64,000 nt of DNA from Aurantimonas coralicida DSM 14790 (GCF_000421645.1 NZ_ATXK01000007.1:124001-188000), one strand, 5' to 3'; counted from the stretch's first letter, positions 8,513 through 17,729 are shown. Numbers and translations: made by a program. Notes: a model not told the origin generated them from the sequence alone.

Positions 8513-9481
8513 TCAGCCGAGATCGTACTGCCATTCGGATGGCCGGAAGGCATAGGCGGCCTCGCCCGCACCCTTGACCACATGGCCGATGCTGGGAAAC
8601 GCGATGTGCATGCCGGCGATGCGCGTGCGATTGGCGGCGACATCCGCCAGCAGCGCCTCGCGCGTCGCGATCGCCGCCTGCGGGTCGCCGTCGAAGGCGA
8701 TGCCGACATCCGGCCGGGCGAACTGGATCGCGCCGGCATGGACGATGTCGCCCCAGACCAGGAGGCCATCGGCGCCCTCGCCGATCATGTAGCCGCAATG
8801 GCCGGGCGTGTGGCCGAAGAGCTCGCGCGCGGCGATGCCGGGCACGACGTCGCCGGCCGCCGCGAAGGTCTTCACCTTGTCGCCGGCGACTTCCATGGCG
8901 GTGCGGGCCGCGTCGAAGAAGCCCTTGACCGAATCCGGCGCCGCGTCGCGGTTCTCGATGCTGGTCCAGAAATCGTATTCGGCCTTGTGGACATGGACGG
9001 TGGCGTTTGGGAAGGCGAGCTTGCCGTCGAGCACCAGGCCGCCGACATGGTCGGGATGCAGATGCGTCAGGAGTACCGCGTCGATGTCCTCGGGCGGGAT
9101 GCCGGCCGCCGTCAGGCGATCCTGCAGCTTGCCCATCTGCGGGAAGGCGCCGGCGCCGCCGGTGTCGATCAGCACCGTCTGCTCGGGCAGATGCACGACA
9201 TAGGCGTTGACGCCGGTGGTCACCGGCGGGGCGCCCTTGAAGGCCTCGTCGAGCAGGCGTTCGGCCTCGGACGCCTCGATGTTGGACAGAAGCGTGATGT
9301 CGAGGTCGAGATAGCCGTCGGAGACAGCTGTGACGATCGCCTCGCCGACGCGAATCTGCTGGACCGGCAGCACCTGGCTCGTCGGCGCAGGCGCCTTGGC
9401 GGCGGCCGGCAGCGCGCCGAGGCGCAACAGGACGGGGGCGCTCAGCGCCCCGGCAACGAAATGGCGGCGGGAAACGGGCAT
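8513..9481 (-). CDS. MBL-fold metallo-hydrolase with Tat signal
   Basis: A 322-aa exported metallo-beta-lactamase-fold hydrolase. The N-terminus MPVSRRHFVAGALSAPVLL is a twin-arginine signal. The metal-binding motif is LLTHLHPDHVGG, and further ligands are in HTPGHCGYM and WGDIVHA. It resembles the lactonase-like/YtnP-like branch of the family; the true substrate is unknown. The start at 9481 has AAGGAG at 8-10 nt; the frame stays open to 9607 without a ribosome site. It is oriented against the ABC transporter genes that flank it, as if inserted into that operon. Confidence 0.88.
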   Translation of the reverse strand: MPVSRRHFVAGALSAPVLLRLGALPAAAKAPAPTSQVLPVQQIRVGEAIVTAVSDGYLDLDITLLSNIEASEAERLLDEAFKGAPPVTTGVNAYVVHLPEQTVLIDTGGAGAFPQMGKLQDRLTAAGIPPEDIDAVLLTHLHPDHVGGLVLDGKLAFPNATVHVHKAEYDFWTSIENRDAAPDSVKGFFDAARTAMEVAGDKVKTFAAAGDVVPGIAARELFGHTPGHCGYMIGEGADGLLVWGDIVHAGAIQFARPDVGIAFDGDPQAAIATREALLADVAANRTRIAGMHIAFPSIGHVVKGAGEAAYAFRPSEWQYDLG

Positions 9482-9598
9482 GGCGCGGGCTCCTTGAGGT
9501 TGGGAGCGTGGAAATATCGCCGCGTCCGGCCAATGCAATGAAACGGTGTGTCCGCCCGGCTTGATGATCCCGCCGGTGGCGGCTAACCATGGATTTTG

Positions 9599-10309
9599 AT
9601 GGATCATTACTGGACGCTCATCGGCTTTGGCCCCACGGGATGGGGAGACGACATCGCCTGGGGCGTCCTCGTCACCGTTTCGCTCGCCCTCGCGACGCTG
9701 CCGATCGGCCTCGTCTTCGGCTTCCTCCTGTCGCTGGCGAAACAGTCCGACGACCGCTATCTGAACCTGTCGGCCAACATCTACACCACGATCTTCCGGG
9801 GCCTGCCGGAGCTGTTGACGCTGTTCGTGGTGTATTTCGGCGCCAACGGCCTCCTGCGCTCCCTCACCCAGTCGACCGGCCTGCCGGACATCGCCCTGTC
9901 GAGCTTCGTGTCCGGCATGATCGCGCTGGGCTTCGTCTTCTCGGCCTTTGCCAGCGAGGTCTTCCTGTCGGCCTTCCGGGCGATTCCCCCCGGTCAGCGC
10001 GAGGGCGCGGCGGCGCTCGGCCTCGGTCCGGCGCGGATCATGATTCTCGTCATCCTGCCGCAGATCATCCGCATCGCCCTGCCGGGCCTCGCCAATCTGT
10101 GGATGAACCTCCTGAAGGACACGGCGCTGGTCTCGGTCATCGGGCTCGCCGACATCATGCGCCAGACCGGCATCGCGGCGCGCGTGACGCGCGAGCCGTT
10201 CTACTTCTTCGGCGTGGCGATCGTGCTCTATCTGGTGCTCACCATGCTGTCCTCGATCGCCATCGGCGGCATCGACCGCTGGACGAAGCGCGGGGACGTG
10301 GCGAAATGA
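9599..10309 (+). CDS. Polar amino-acid ABC permease (HisQ-type)
   Basis: A 236-aa inner-membrane permease of the His/Glu/Gln/Arg/opine family, with the conserved EAA loop AFRAIPPGQREGAAALGLGP and about five transmembrane helices. A TTG at 9596 directly precedes the ATG at 9599; the ATG is preferred. The stop overlaps the start of the second permease (ATGA), so the pair is translated together. The promoter must lie in the gap of about 115 bp shared with the divergent metallo-hydrolase gene. The matching ATP-binding subunit is not in the neighbourhood and must be supplied from elsewhere. Confidence 0.9.
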   Translation: MDHYWTLIGFGPTGWGDDIAWGVLVTVSLALATLPIGLVFGFLLSLAKQSDDRYLNLSANIYTTIFRGLPELLTLFVVYFGANGLLRSLTQSTGLPDIALSSFVSGMIALGFVFSAFASEVFLSAFRAIPPGQREGAAALGLGPARIMILVILPQIIRIALPGLANLWMNLLKDTALVSVIGLADIMRQTGIAARVTREPFYFFGVAIVLYLVLTMLSSIAIGGIDRWTKRGDVAK

Positions 10310-11112
10310 GCGATGCCGCCATGGCCGCGCCGCCGGTGGTCAAGCCGAAGCCGAAGATCGGCGGGCTGATCGCGATCGGCATCTGGATCGCCATCTCCAT
10401 CGGGCTGGCGATCTACATCATCCGCGGCTTCGACCCGACCTTGTTCACGCGGTTCGGCCCGTCCTACCTGTCGGGCCTGTGGATCACCATCACGCTGGTC
10501 GTCGGCTCCTTCGTCTGCGGCGCCGTGGTGTCCCTGCCGGTGGCGCTCGGCCGCATGTCGGCCAACCCGGTGGCGCGCACCCTCGCCTTCGTCTTCGTCT
10601 ATTTCTTCCGCGGCACGCCGCTGATCGCCCAGATCTTCCTCGTCTATTACGGCTTCGGCCAGTTCCGCGGCGCCTTCGAGACGGTCGGCCTGTGGTGGTT
10701 CTTCCGCGAAGCCTGGTACTGCGCGCTGTTCTCGCTGACCCTCAACACGGCGGCCTATCAGGCCGAGATCCTGCGCGGCGCCATCCAGAGCGTGCCGACC
10801 GGCCAGTGGGAGGGCGCCCGGTCGCTGGGCATGCCGCGGGCGGTGATCTTCTTCAAGGTGATCCTGCCCCAGGCGATGATCGTGGCGCTCAGGCCCTATG
10901 CCAACGAGATCATCCTGATGATCAAGGCCTCGGCGATCGTGGCGATCATCACCGTCTACGATCTCTTCGGCGAGACGCGGCAGGCCTATTCGCGCACCTT
11001 CGACTTCCAGACCTATGTCTGGGCGGCGGTGCTGTATCTCGCCATCGTCGAGGGGCTGAGACACGCAACCAACTTCATCGAGCGGCGGCTGACCCGGCAT
11101 CTGAAGCGTTAG
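10306..11112 (+). CDS. Polar amino-acid ABC permease (HisM-type)
   Basis: A 268-aa second permease subunit with an N-terminal cytoplasmic tail, a first helix at about residues 22-42, and the EAA loop AIQSVPTGQWEGARSLGMP. The motif VYFFRGTPLIAQIFLVYYG is typical of HisM/GlnP-type subunits. It starts at ATG 10306, overlapping the end of the first permease by 4 nt. It forms a heterodimeric membrane channel with that permease and takes substrate from the periplasmic binding protein encoded at 7640. No ATPase gene follows; the next gene is an oxidoreductase with its own ribosome site. Confidence 0.9.
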   Translation: MSDAAMAAPPVVKPKPKIGGLIAIGIWIAISIGLAIYIIRGFDPTLFTRFGPSYLSGLWITITLVVGSFVCGAVVSLPVALGRMSANPVARTLAFVFVYFFRGTPLIAQIFLVYYGFGQFRGAFETVGLWWFFREAWYCALFSLTLNTAAYQAEILRGAIQSVPTGQWEGARSLGMPRAVIFFKVILPQAMIVALRPYANEIILMIKASAIVAIITVYDLFGETRQAYSRTFDFQTYVWAAVLYLAIVEGLRHATNFIERRLTRHLKR

Positions 11113-11202
11113 CTTGGGAGCCGGGCGGCCACCGGATTGAAACGCGAGGCGACCGCGCAAGGTCACTCGCATCGCAGAACGACATATTGGGGGAGTGAGA
11201 AC

Positions 11203-12072
11203 ATGGCGAAAGTTGCATTCATCGGTCTCGGCGTCATGGGATATCCGATGGCCGGACATCTCAAGACGAAGGGCGGCCACGAGGTGACCGTGTTCAACCG
11301 GTCCGCCGCCAAAGCGCAGAAATGGGCCGACGAACATGGCGGCGCCCATGCCGCGACGCCGCGCGAAGCCGCCAAGGACGCCGATTTCGTGTTCTGCTGC
11401 GTCGGCAATGACGACGACGTGCGCTCGGTGATCTACGGGGACGACGGCGCCTTTGCCGGCATGAAGCCCGGCGCCATGCTGATCGACAACACCACCGCCT
11501 CGGCGGAGCTCGCCCGCGAGTTGGCGGAAGCGGCCAGCGCCAAGGGCTTCAAGTTCATCGACGCACCCGTCTCGGGCGGCCAGGCCGGCGCCGAGAACGG
11601 CGCCCTCACCGTGATGTGCGGCGGCGAACAGGGCGATTTCGATGCGGCCAAGCCGGTCATCGATGCCTATGCCAAGATGGTCGGCCTGATGGGTCCGGCC
11701 GGCGCCGGGCAGCTCACCAAGATGATGAACCAGATCTGCATCGCCGGTCTCGTCCAGGGCCTGTCCGAGGCGATCGCCTTCGGCAAGAAGTCCGGCCTCG
11801 ACATCGAGAACGTCGTCAGCGTCATCTCCAAGGGCGCCGCCGGCTCCTGGCAGATGGAGAACCGCCACAAGACGATGAATGCCGGCGAGTACGAGCACGG
11901 CTTCGCCATCGAATGGATGCGCAAGGATCTCGGCATCTGCCTCGCCGAGGCCAAGCGCAACGGCGCGACCCTGCCGGTCACCGCGCTGGTCGACCAGTTC
12001 TACGCCGAGGTCGAGGCGATGGGTGGAAAGCGCTGGGACACCTCGGCCCTGCTCGCCCGCCTGGAGCGCTGA
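11203..12072 (+). CDS. NAD(P)-dependent 3-hydroxyisobutyrate dehydrogenase-family oxidoreductase
   Basis: A 289-aa beta-hydroxyacid dehydrogenase. The Rossmann motif FIGLGVMGYPMAGHL is at the N-terminus, the substrate-binding DAPVSGGQAGAENG in the middle, and the catalytic lysine in GQLTKMMNQI. The family oxidises 3-hydroxyisobutyrate, tartronate semialdehyde or related acids; the exact substrate is not clear from sequence. GGGGGAG precedes the ATG at 11203 by about 9 nt. It lies 90 bp downstream of the ABC permeases on the same strand and may be co-transcribed with them, which would fit catabolism of the imported compound. Confidence 0.88.
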   Translation: MAKVAFIGLGVMGYPMAGHLKTKGGHEVTVFNRSAAKAQKWADEHGGAHAATPREAAKDADFVFCCVGNDDDVRSVIYGDDGAFAGMKPGAMLIDNTTASAELARELAEAASAKGFKFIDAPVSGGQAGAENGALTVMCGGEQGDFDAAKPVIDAYAKMVGLMGPAGAGQLTKMMNQICIAGLVQGLSEAIAFGKKSGLDIENVVSVISKGAAGSWQMENRHKTMNAGEYEHGFAIEWMRKDLGICLAEAKRNGATLPVTALVDQFYAEVEAMGGKRWDTSALLARLER

Positions 12073-12158
12073 GCGCGCTTCACACGCTGCATGAAGTGGC
12101 GGTCAGATCGATTCTGGTCTGGCCGCCAAGCTATTGATATGGCGCGCCGATCGCCGGC

Positions 12159-12644
12159 TCAGGTCTCGCGCGGTTCCTTGTCGAGGACCATGTAGTCCAG
12201 CGGCATCTGGGTCGTGTACTTGATCTGCTCCATGGCGAAGGACGAGGACACGTCGCGGATCTCGATCTTCGAGATCATGCGCTGGTAGAAGGCGTCATAG
12301 GCGGCGATGTCGGGCACGACGACGCGCAGCAGGTAATCGACGTCGCCGCTCATGCGGTAGAATTCCATCACTTCGGGAAACTCGCCGATCACCTCGGAGA
12401 AGCGCTTCAGCCATTCGTTGGAATGGGAATTGGTGCGGATCGAGACGAAGACGGTGACGCGGGCATTCACCTTGACCGGGTCGAGGATCGCCACGCGGCG
12501 GCGGATGACCCCCTCCTCCTCCAGCTTCTGGATGCGGCGCCAGCACGGCGTGGTCGACAGGCCGACGCGCTTGGCGACGTCGGCCACCGCCAGCGTCGCG
12601 TCTTCCTGCAGCAGTCTCAGTATCTTCTTGTCCAGCCGGTCCAT
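12159..12644 (-). CDS. Lrp/AsnC family transcriptional regulator
   Basis: A 161-aa feast/famine regulator. The N-terminal winged helix (MDRLDKKILRLLQEDATLAV, then VGLSTTPCWRRIQKLEEEGV) is followed by an AsnC-type ligand-binding domain (GDVDYLLRVVVPDIAAYDAF). Such proteins form octamers and respond to amino acids. The ATG at 12644 is preceded by AGGAG at 10 nt; the frame remains open to 12716 without such a site. Its target is not evident; it ends about 85 bp from the convergent dehydrogenase gene. It is downstream of, and in the same direction as, the uracil-DNA glycosylase-like and GST genes. Confidence 0.9.
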   Translation of the reverse strand: MDRLDKKILRLLQEDATLAVADVAKRVGLSTTPCWRRIQKLEEEGVIRRRVAILDPVKVNARVTVFVSIRTNSHSNEWLKRFSEVIGEFPEVMEFYRMSGDVDYLLRVVVPDIAAYDAFYQRMISKIEIRDVSSSFAMEQIKYTTQMPLDYMVLDKEPRET

Positions 12645-12724
12645 CGACGTGTCACTCCTGTCCTTGCGCCAGAGGATTACAGGAGCCGGCGGCAAATCGG
12701 TAGGGTGGCCGAACAATCGCCCGC

Positions 12725-13354
12725 TCAGACCAGCTCCCCGACGCGCCGGCGCAGTTCAGGCAGCAATTCCTCGCCGAACCAGGGATGACGCTTCAGCCAG
12801 CCGCTGTTGCGCCAGGAGGGATGCGGCAGAGGCAGGACGGGAGCAAAGCGCCCGCCCCGGGCGAGGATCGTCCGCCAGTTGGCCACCGTCTCGGTTAGGG
12901 TCCGCCCGGCGCCTGAGGCGATGTGGAAGCGCTGGGCATGATGGCCGATCGCCAGGATCAGCTCGATCTGCGGCATGGCCGCCATCGCCCGGTCGTGCCA
13001 CGTGGCGCGGCATTCGACGCGCGGCGGGCGGTCGCCGCCCTTCGGATCGGTGCCCGGAAAGCAGAAGCCCATGGGCAGGATCGCCACCCGTGCCGGATCG
13101 TAGAAGGCCTCCGGCGACAGTCCCAGCCAGTCGCGCAGCCGGACGCCCGACGGATCGTTGAACGGCGTCGTCGAGCGGTCGGCGAGGTTGCCGGGCGCCT
13201 GGCCGGCGATCAGCAGCCGGGCCCTGCCGGAGAGGGCCAGTACCGGATTGGGCGTGACCGGCAGCGGCGGCCCGACCGGCGCGTCGCGGCAGATCCGGCA
13301 GGCGCGGATCGTGTCGTAGAGCGTCGCCGGGTCCTCGGCCGCTGCCGACGTCAA
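12725..13354 (-). CDS. Uracil-DNA glycosylase family protein
   Basis: A 209-aa protein of the uracil-DNA glycosylase superfamily (COG1573-like). It has the N-terminal cysteine pair RACRICR, the water-activating-loop motif GQAPG, and the DNA-contact motif LPHPSWRN. This subgroup is widespread in proteobacteria and presumed to act in base excision repair, though few members are characterised. The start is a TTG at 13354, 7 nt after the stop of the GST gene, so the two genes form an operon. No better start is visible inside the conserved region. Confidence 0.82.
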   Translation of the reverse strand: MTSAAAEDPATLYDTIRACRICRDAPVGPPLPVTPNPVLALSGRARLLIAGQAPGNLADRSTTPFNDPSGVRLRDWLGLSPEAFYDPARVAILPMGFCFPGTDPKGGDRPPRVECRATWHDRAMAAMPQIELILAIGHHAQRFHIASGAGRTLTETVANWRTILARGGRFAPVLPLPHPSWRNSGWLKRHPWFGEELLPELRRRVGELV

Positions 13355-13361
13355 GGTGGCG

Positions 13362-13973
13362 TCAGGCCTTCGCGCTGGGCCGTGCCGAGATCTCGGCGTA
13401 CCAGCGCGCGACGTTGGAAAGGTTGTCCGGCAGCTCGATCTTCGCCGGTTTCATGAAGTCCATGGCGACGAGGCCGGTGATGTCGGCGATGCTGTAATCC
13501 GCACCGGCGGCAAAGCGGTTGTCGGCCAGATGCTGGTCGAGAAGGGCCAGGAAATCGAGCGCCTTGGGGCGGTTCGCCGCGCCCCATTCGGCGATCTGCG
13601 GCACTTCCCATTCGGCCATCGCCGGATGGGTGTGGCGGAAGGCAGCGGCGACGCAGGCGTAGAAGCCGAGCTCGATGCGGCGGTTCCACATCTCGACCAG
13701 GGCGCGGCCGAGAGCGCCGGTGCCGAACAGCGCCGGCTCGGGATGCAGTTCCTCGAAATAGCGGCAGATGGCGACGGATTCGGTCAGGATCGTGCCGTCG
13801 TTGAGTTCGAGGACAGGAAGCCGCTGCAGCGGATTGCGACGGCTGATTTCCTCGGACCGATGGCCGAGCTTGGCCATGTCCACCGCCTCGGTCCGCACCG
13901 ACAGGCCCTTCTCGGACAGGAAGATCCGCACCCGGCGCGGATTGGGCGCGCGGCCACCGTCGAACAGCTTCAT
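13362..13973 (-). CDS. Glutathione S-transferase
   Basis: A 203-aa cytosolic GST with an N-terminal thioredoxin-like domain (MKLFDGGRAPNPRRVRIFL; glutathione-binding LPVLELNDGTILTES) and an all-helical C-terminal domain (DYSIADITGLVAMDF). The substrate is unknown. GGGAGG lies 10 nt before the ATG. The gene is the first of a two-gene operon with the uracil-DNA glycosylase-like protein downstream. Confidence 0.9.
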   Translation of the reverse strand: MKLFDGGRAPNPRRVRIFLSEKGLSVRTEAVDMAKLGHRSEEISRRNPLQRLPVLELNDGTILTESVAICRYFEELHPEPALFGTGALGRALVEMWNRRIELGFYACVAAAFRHTHPAMAEWEVPQIAEWGAANRPKALDFLALLDQHLADNRFAAGADYSIADITGLVAMDFMKPAKIELPDNLSNVARWYAEISARPSAKA

Positions 13974-14128
13974 CGTAGAGGTCCTCCCACTCTTTTTTCG
14001 CCCCGAGCATTAGGCACGCGCCCGTCCGGCGGCAAGCCCGCATCCCCCGCCATGGGGGCGACGGCGCCCTGCTGCGGCGGGTCCGCACCGGCGGCTTTCC
14101 CCAGACAAACTCGACATTTCGGGAATCC

Positions 14129-14145
14129 TTAAGAGAGTTTCTTAA
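14129..14145. promoter_or_regulatory. Inverted repeat upstream of the histidine kinase gene
   Basis: TTAAGA and TCTTAA are separated by 5 nt, 16 nt before the kinase start. It is a possible operator or a short 5' untranslated hairpin; no regulator can be named. Confidence 0.25.
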
Positions 14146-14160
14146 TCTCCTCGAAACATC

Positions 14161-15708
14161 ATGGGCGCTCCGGCAAGCGTATGCAGGCGATCGATCGCGT
14201 TCATGACAATCGCAGCTCCCCACTCCTACGACCACACGGTCATCGCCAGGCGGCGGGCCGCCCGCAATGGCGACCTGACCCGGACGCTGAAGGCCGCGCG
14301 GGAACGTTTGTCGGCGCGTGGCGGGCTGCAGCCGAACTTCGAACGCGAGCTCCTGGTCCAGCATGCCGCGGCGATCCAGGCGGCGGCAATCGTCCTGCCC
14401 CTGCCGGTCATCCTCACCGGATTCGGCCTGTCGATCTTCACCGGTCCGCTGCCGGCGATCCTGTGGACCGGTTTCGCCCTGCTCGGCCATTTCGCCCTCG
14501 TCGTCGTGTCGCGGCGGTTTCCGGCCGACAATCTGACGCGCGCCGGCATCACCCGCTGGTCGCGGATCTTCCTCGCCGGCCATGTGGCGGCCGGCCTGTC
14601 CTGGGCGTATCTGGCGACGCTGGCCTGCGCCGAATGCCAGCCCCTGCGCTTCGAGCTCTTCCAGTTCACGGTGATCTTCCTCGCCATCGCGATGATCGCC
14701 ATGGTGTCCTCGACGCTGCGCGCCGTCGTCCCGCTCACCTTCCTGCCGACCATCCTGGTGCTCGGCTACGGCATCGTCACCACGGCCCAGCCCATGGCCT
14801 CGGCGATGTACGGTGTCCTGATCGGCGCCGTGCCGTTCTTCGCCTTCGTCGCCGAGATGCTGCGCCGCGCCAGCATCGCCCGGCTGAAGCACCAGAGCGA
14901 GAAGGACGAGCTGATCGCCGAGCTGGAAATGGCGAAGATCATGTCCGACGAGGCCCGCAGCCGGGCCGAAGAGGCCAACCTCGCCAAGTCGCGCTTCCTG
15001 GCGACGATGAGCCACGAGCTGCGCACGCCGCTGAACGCCATCCTCGGCTTCTCCGAAGTGATGAGCAACGAGATCCTCGGCCCCATCGGCAACGAATCCT
15101 ACAAGGACTACATCGCCGACATCCACGCCTCGGGGCAGCATCTGCTCGGCCTGATCAACGAGATCCTCGATCTGTCGCGGGTCGAGGCCGGGCGCTACGC
15201 CCTCAGCGAGGAAGCCGTCGACATCGTCGACATCGCCCGCGACTGCCTCGGCTATGTCCGGGTGAAGGCGGAAGCCAAGGATCTGGTGATCGGCGCGGAG
15301 TTCGAAGCCGGCCTGCCGGCCATGTGGGCCGACGAGCGCTCGCTGCGCCAGATCATCCTCAACCTCCTGTCCAACGCGGTGAAGTTCACCCCGCGCGGCG
15401 GCGAAATCACCCTGCGCGTCGGCTGGACCGCCGGCGGCGGCCAGTATCTGGCGGTCAAGGACAATGGTCCGGGCATCCCCGAGGAGGAGATCCCGATCGT
15501 CCTGTCCTCCTTCGGCCAGGGCTCCATCGCCATCAAGAGCGCCGAACAGGGCACCGGCCTCGGCCTGCCGATCGTCCAGGCGCTGATGAAGATGCATGAC
15601 GGCTCGTTCGAGCTGCGCTCGCGGCTGCGCGAGGGAACCGAGGCGATCGCGATCTTCCCCAATTCCCGCGTCCTGGAAGTCATGCCGGCCCTCGACGAAT
15701 ACGCCTGA
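14161..15708 (+). CDS. Membrane sensor histidine kinase
   Basis: A 515-aa kinase. A hydrophobic region of about six transmembrane helices (residues 75-235) is followed by a short coiled linker (KDELIAELEMAKIMSDEARS), the phosphoacceptor motif SHELRTPLNAILGFSE with His285, and an ATPase domain with N box (NLLSNAVKFTP) and DNGPGIPEEE. The multi-helix sensor lacks PAS domains. It resembles rhizobial kinases of the PdhS-like branch in the catalytic part, without enough to name it. No response regulator gene is adjacent, so it is an orphan. The start could also be ATG 14203; neither has a clear ribosome site. Confidence 0.88.
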   Translation: MGAPASVCRRSIAFMTIAAPHSYDHTVIARRRAARNGDLTRTLKAARERLSARGGLQPNFERELLVQHAAAIQAAAIVLPLPVILTGFGLSIFTGPLPAILWTGFALLGHFALVVVSRRFPADNLTRAGITRWSRIFLAGHVAAGLSWAYLATLACAECQPLRFELFQFTVIFLAIAMIAMVSSTLRAVVPLTFLPTILVLGYGIVTTAQPMASAMYGVLIGAVPFFAFVAEMLRRASIARLKHQSEKDELIAELEMAKIMSDEARSRAEEANLAKSRFLATMSHELRTPLNAILGFSEVMSNEILGPIGNESYKDYIADIHASGQHLLGLINEILDLSRVEAGRYALSEEAVDIVDIARDCLGYVRVKAEAKDLVIGAEFEAGLPAMWADERSLRQIILNLLSNAVKFTPRGGEITLRVGWTAGGGQYLAVKDNGPGIPEEEIPIVLSSFGQGSIAIKSAEQGTGLGLPIVQALMKMHDGSFELRSRLREGTEAIAIFPNSRVLEVMPALDEYA

Positions 15709-15856
15709 CGCCTCTGCACCGTGGCGGATTTCCAGCCGGACGCAACGACGCGGCGCGCTTGTAGGTCACGGCCCGAAAGGCCATATCCGGGTGACGACAC
15801 GCGGTGCGACGACGCCCGCCGACGCCCCGATTGTGACACCGACGCGCCGCGGACCC

Positions 15857-16102
15857 ATGAGCATCGAAAGCCCCTGCATCTCCCTGTGCGCGATCGATCC
15901 GCGCTCCGGCTATTGCTTCGGTTGCGGCCGCACCGGCGAGGAGATCGGCGCGTGGATCGCCTTCACAGCCGAACAGCGCCGCGCCGTGATGGACACCCTG
16001 CCGTCCCGCATGGCGACGATCGAGCGCCCGGCGCGGCGCGAGACGAAACGCCGGCGGCTGGAACGCGAGCGGGCCGAGGCGCAAGGAGCGGACGATGCGT
16101 AG
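15857..16102 (+). CDS. DUF1289 protein
   Basis: An 81-aa protein with the four-cysteine DUF1289 motif (C7, C11, C20, C23 in SPCISLCAIDPRSGYCFGC), probably binding a metal or Fe-S cluster, followed by a basic helical tail rich in Arg. Family function unknown. The start is ATG 15857, immediately before the conserved motif. It overlaps the next gene by 8 nt, so the two are translationally coupled, an arrangement also common elsewhere in Alphaproteobacteria. Confidence 0.85.
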   Translation: MSIESPCISLCAIDPRSGYCFGCGRTGEEIGAWIAFTAEQRRAVMDTLPSRMATIERPARRETKRRRLERERAEAQGADDA

Positions 16103-16805
16103 AGGCAGCCTCCTCTGGATCATCCTCGCCATTCTCGGCGTGGCGTGCCTGGCCCTCGTCCTCAACCAGGACGGCACCATCGCCGGCCTGCCGGACAACC
16201 AGTTCGCCAGCCTCGCCTATTACGGCGTCTGGGGCCTGGCGCTGGCCTCCGGCGCGATCCTGTTCCTGCGGACCAATCTCGCCGGCGCGCTGAAGGGCGC
16301 GGCGATCTGGGGCCTCGCCTTCCTCGTGCTGATCGCCGCCTATGGGTTTGCGCCGGAACTCTCGGCCCTGAAGGACCGTGTCGTCGCCGTCCTCCTGCCC
16401 GGCACGCTGGTTTCGCTCGGCGACGGCACCGAGGGCAGCCGCTTCATGTCGCTGCGCGGGGCCGACGACCATTTCCATCTCGACGGCGAGATCGACGGCA
16501 AGCCCATCTCCTTCATGGTCGATACCGGCGCTTCGATGATCGCGCTCGACCGCTCGACGGCCGAATCCGTCGGCATCGACACGACGCAACTGCGCTATTC
16601 GCAGCAGGTGATGACGGCCAATGGCGTCGTCGGCGCGGCGCCGGTGCGGCTCGACGAGGTGCGCGTCGGCGATATCGTACGGCACGGCGTAGCGGCGGCG
16701 GTGACGGAGAGCGACGGTCTCGGCGTCGCGCTGCTCGGCATGAGCTTCCTCAACACCCTCACCTCCTTCGACTTTCGCGGCGATCGGCTGATCCTGACCG
16801 ACTGA
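16095..16805 (+). CDS. Membrane-bound retropepsin-like aspartic protease (TIGR02281-type)
   Basis: A 236-aa protein with three transmembrane segments (about residues 5-23, 41-58 and 66-83) and a C-terminal single-lobe aspartic protease domain with the catalytic motif VDTGAS (Asp143) and the flap-like region following GIDTTQLRYSQQ. Such clan AA proteases act as dimers; the substrate is unknown. AAGGAG precedes the ATG within the end of DUF1289. The gene converges on the TauE permease gene with only 9 nt between stops. Confidence 0.88.
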   Translation: MRRGSLLWIILAILGVACLALVLNQDGTIAGLPDNQFASLAYYGVWGLALASGAILFLRTNLAGALKGAAIWGLAFLVLIAAYGFAPELSALKDRVVAVLLPGTLVSLGDGTEGSRFMSLRGADDHFHLDGEIDGKPISFMVDTGASMIALDRSTAESVGIDTTQLRYSQQVMTANGVVGAAPVRLDEVRVGDIVRHGVAAAVTESDGLGVALLGMSFLNTLTSFDFRGDRLILTD

Positions 16806-16814
16806 GCGACCCTC

Positions 16815-17639
16815 TCAGAGCAGCGAATAGGCGAAGCGCGCGGCGACGATCAGCAGGAAGGCGCCGAAGCCCAGCTCGAGCTGGCGGCGGGTCAGCCTGT
16901 GCGCCAGCGCGGCCCCCAGCGGCACCGCCAGGATCGAGGCCGGCGCGATCAGAAGCACCGCGGCAAGGCTGACGAAGCCGATGCTGTAGGCCGGCAGCAG
17001 CGGATCGCCCCAGCCGCCGATGGCGTAGGAGAGCAGGCCGGGAACCGAGATCAGCACGCCGACGCCGGCGCTGGTGGCCACCGCCTCGATCATCGGCCGG
17101 TTGTAGAGCGTCATGAAGGTGTTGTTCAGGACACCGCCGCCGATCCCCATCAGCGAGGACAACAGGCCGATCAGGAAGCCGGCGACCGAGCGACCGGCAA
17201 GGCCGGGAAGCTGCTTGCCGAAGGACATCGGCACCTTGCCGAAGACCAGCTTCAGCCCGAGCACCAGGGCCAGCGCCGCGAAGATGCCGCGCAATTCGCC
17301 CGACGAGGCCGCGGCGGCGACCATGGCCCCGGCGATCGCCCCGAGCGGGATCGCTACCACCCATTCCTTCAGAAGCCGCCAGTCGACGACGCCGCGCCGC
17401 CAGTGCGAGATCAGCGAGCGGATCGAGGTGGGCACGATGATCGCCAGGGACGAGCCGATGGCCAGATGCATCGAGACTTCGTGGCTGACGCCGAGTTCCT
17501 CGAAGGTCTGGTAGAGCACCGGCACGAAGATCGCGCCGCCGCCGATGCCGAACAGGCCGGCGAGGAAGCCCGCGGCCGCAGCCGCTCCGAAGAGCGGCAG
17601 GAGGTAGGGAATCAGAGCGGACGCTTCGATCGGCTGCAT
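16815..17639 (-). CDS. TauE/SafE family sulfite/organosulfur exporter
   Basis: A 274-aa membrane protein with about eight hydrophobic helices and the two glycine-rich repeats of the family (GFLAGLFGIGGGAIFVPVL and GLLSSLMGIGGGVLNNTF). The family exports sulfite, sulfoacetate or related anions; the substrate is not predictable here. GAGGAA precedes the ATG at 17639. No sulfur metabolism gene is adjacent. Confidence 0.88.
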   Translation of the reverse strand: MQPIEASALIPYLLPLFGAAAAAGFLAGLFGIGGGAIFVPVLYQTFEELGVSHEVSMHLAIGSSLAIIVPTSIRSLISHWRRGVVDWRLLKEWVVAIPLGAIAGAMVAAAASSGELRGIFAALALVLGLKLVFGKVPMSFGKQLPGLAGRSVAGFLIGLLSSLMGIGGGVLNNTFMTLYNRPMIEAVATSAGVGVLISVPGLLSYAIGGWGDPLLPAYSIGFVSLAAVLLIAPASILAVPLGAALAHRLTRRQLELGFGAFLLIVAARFAYSLL

Positions 17640-17729
17640 GGTTCCTCATAGGGGGGAACAGTCGCGAATGCATCCGTTATGTTGCACCGCGCAAAAAGCG
17701 GCGCGGCCGCGCTGCGGTTCGGCGCGGGA

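Noticed and set aside
13351-15597. 748-aa minus-strand open frame over the GST and histidine kinase genes
   Set aside because: Its sequence is the antisense of well-supported genes and its composition (His/Asp/Arg/Gly-rich) is typical of shadow frames.
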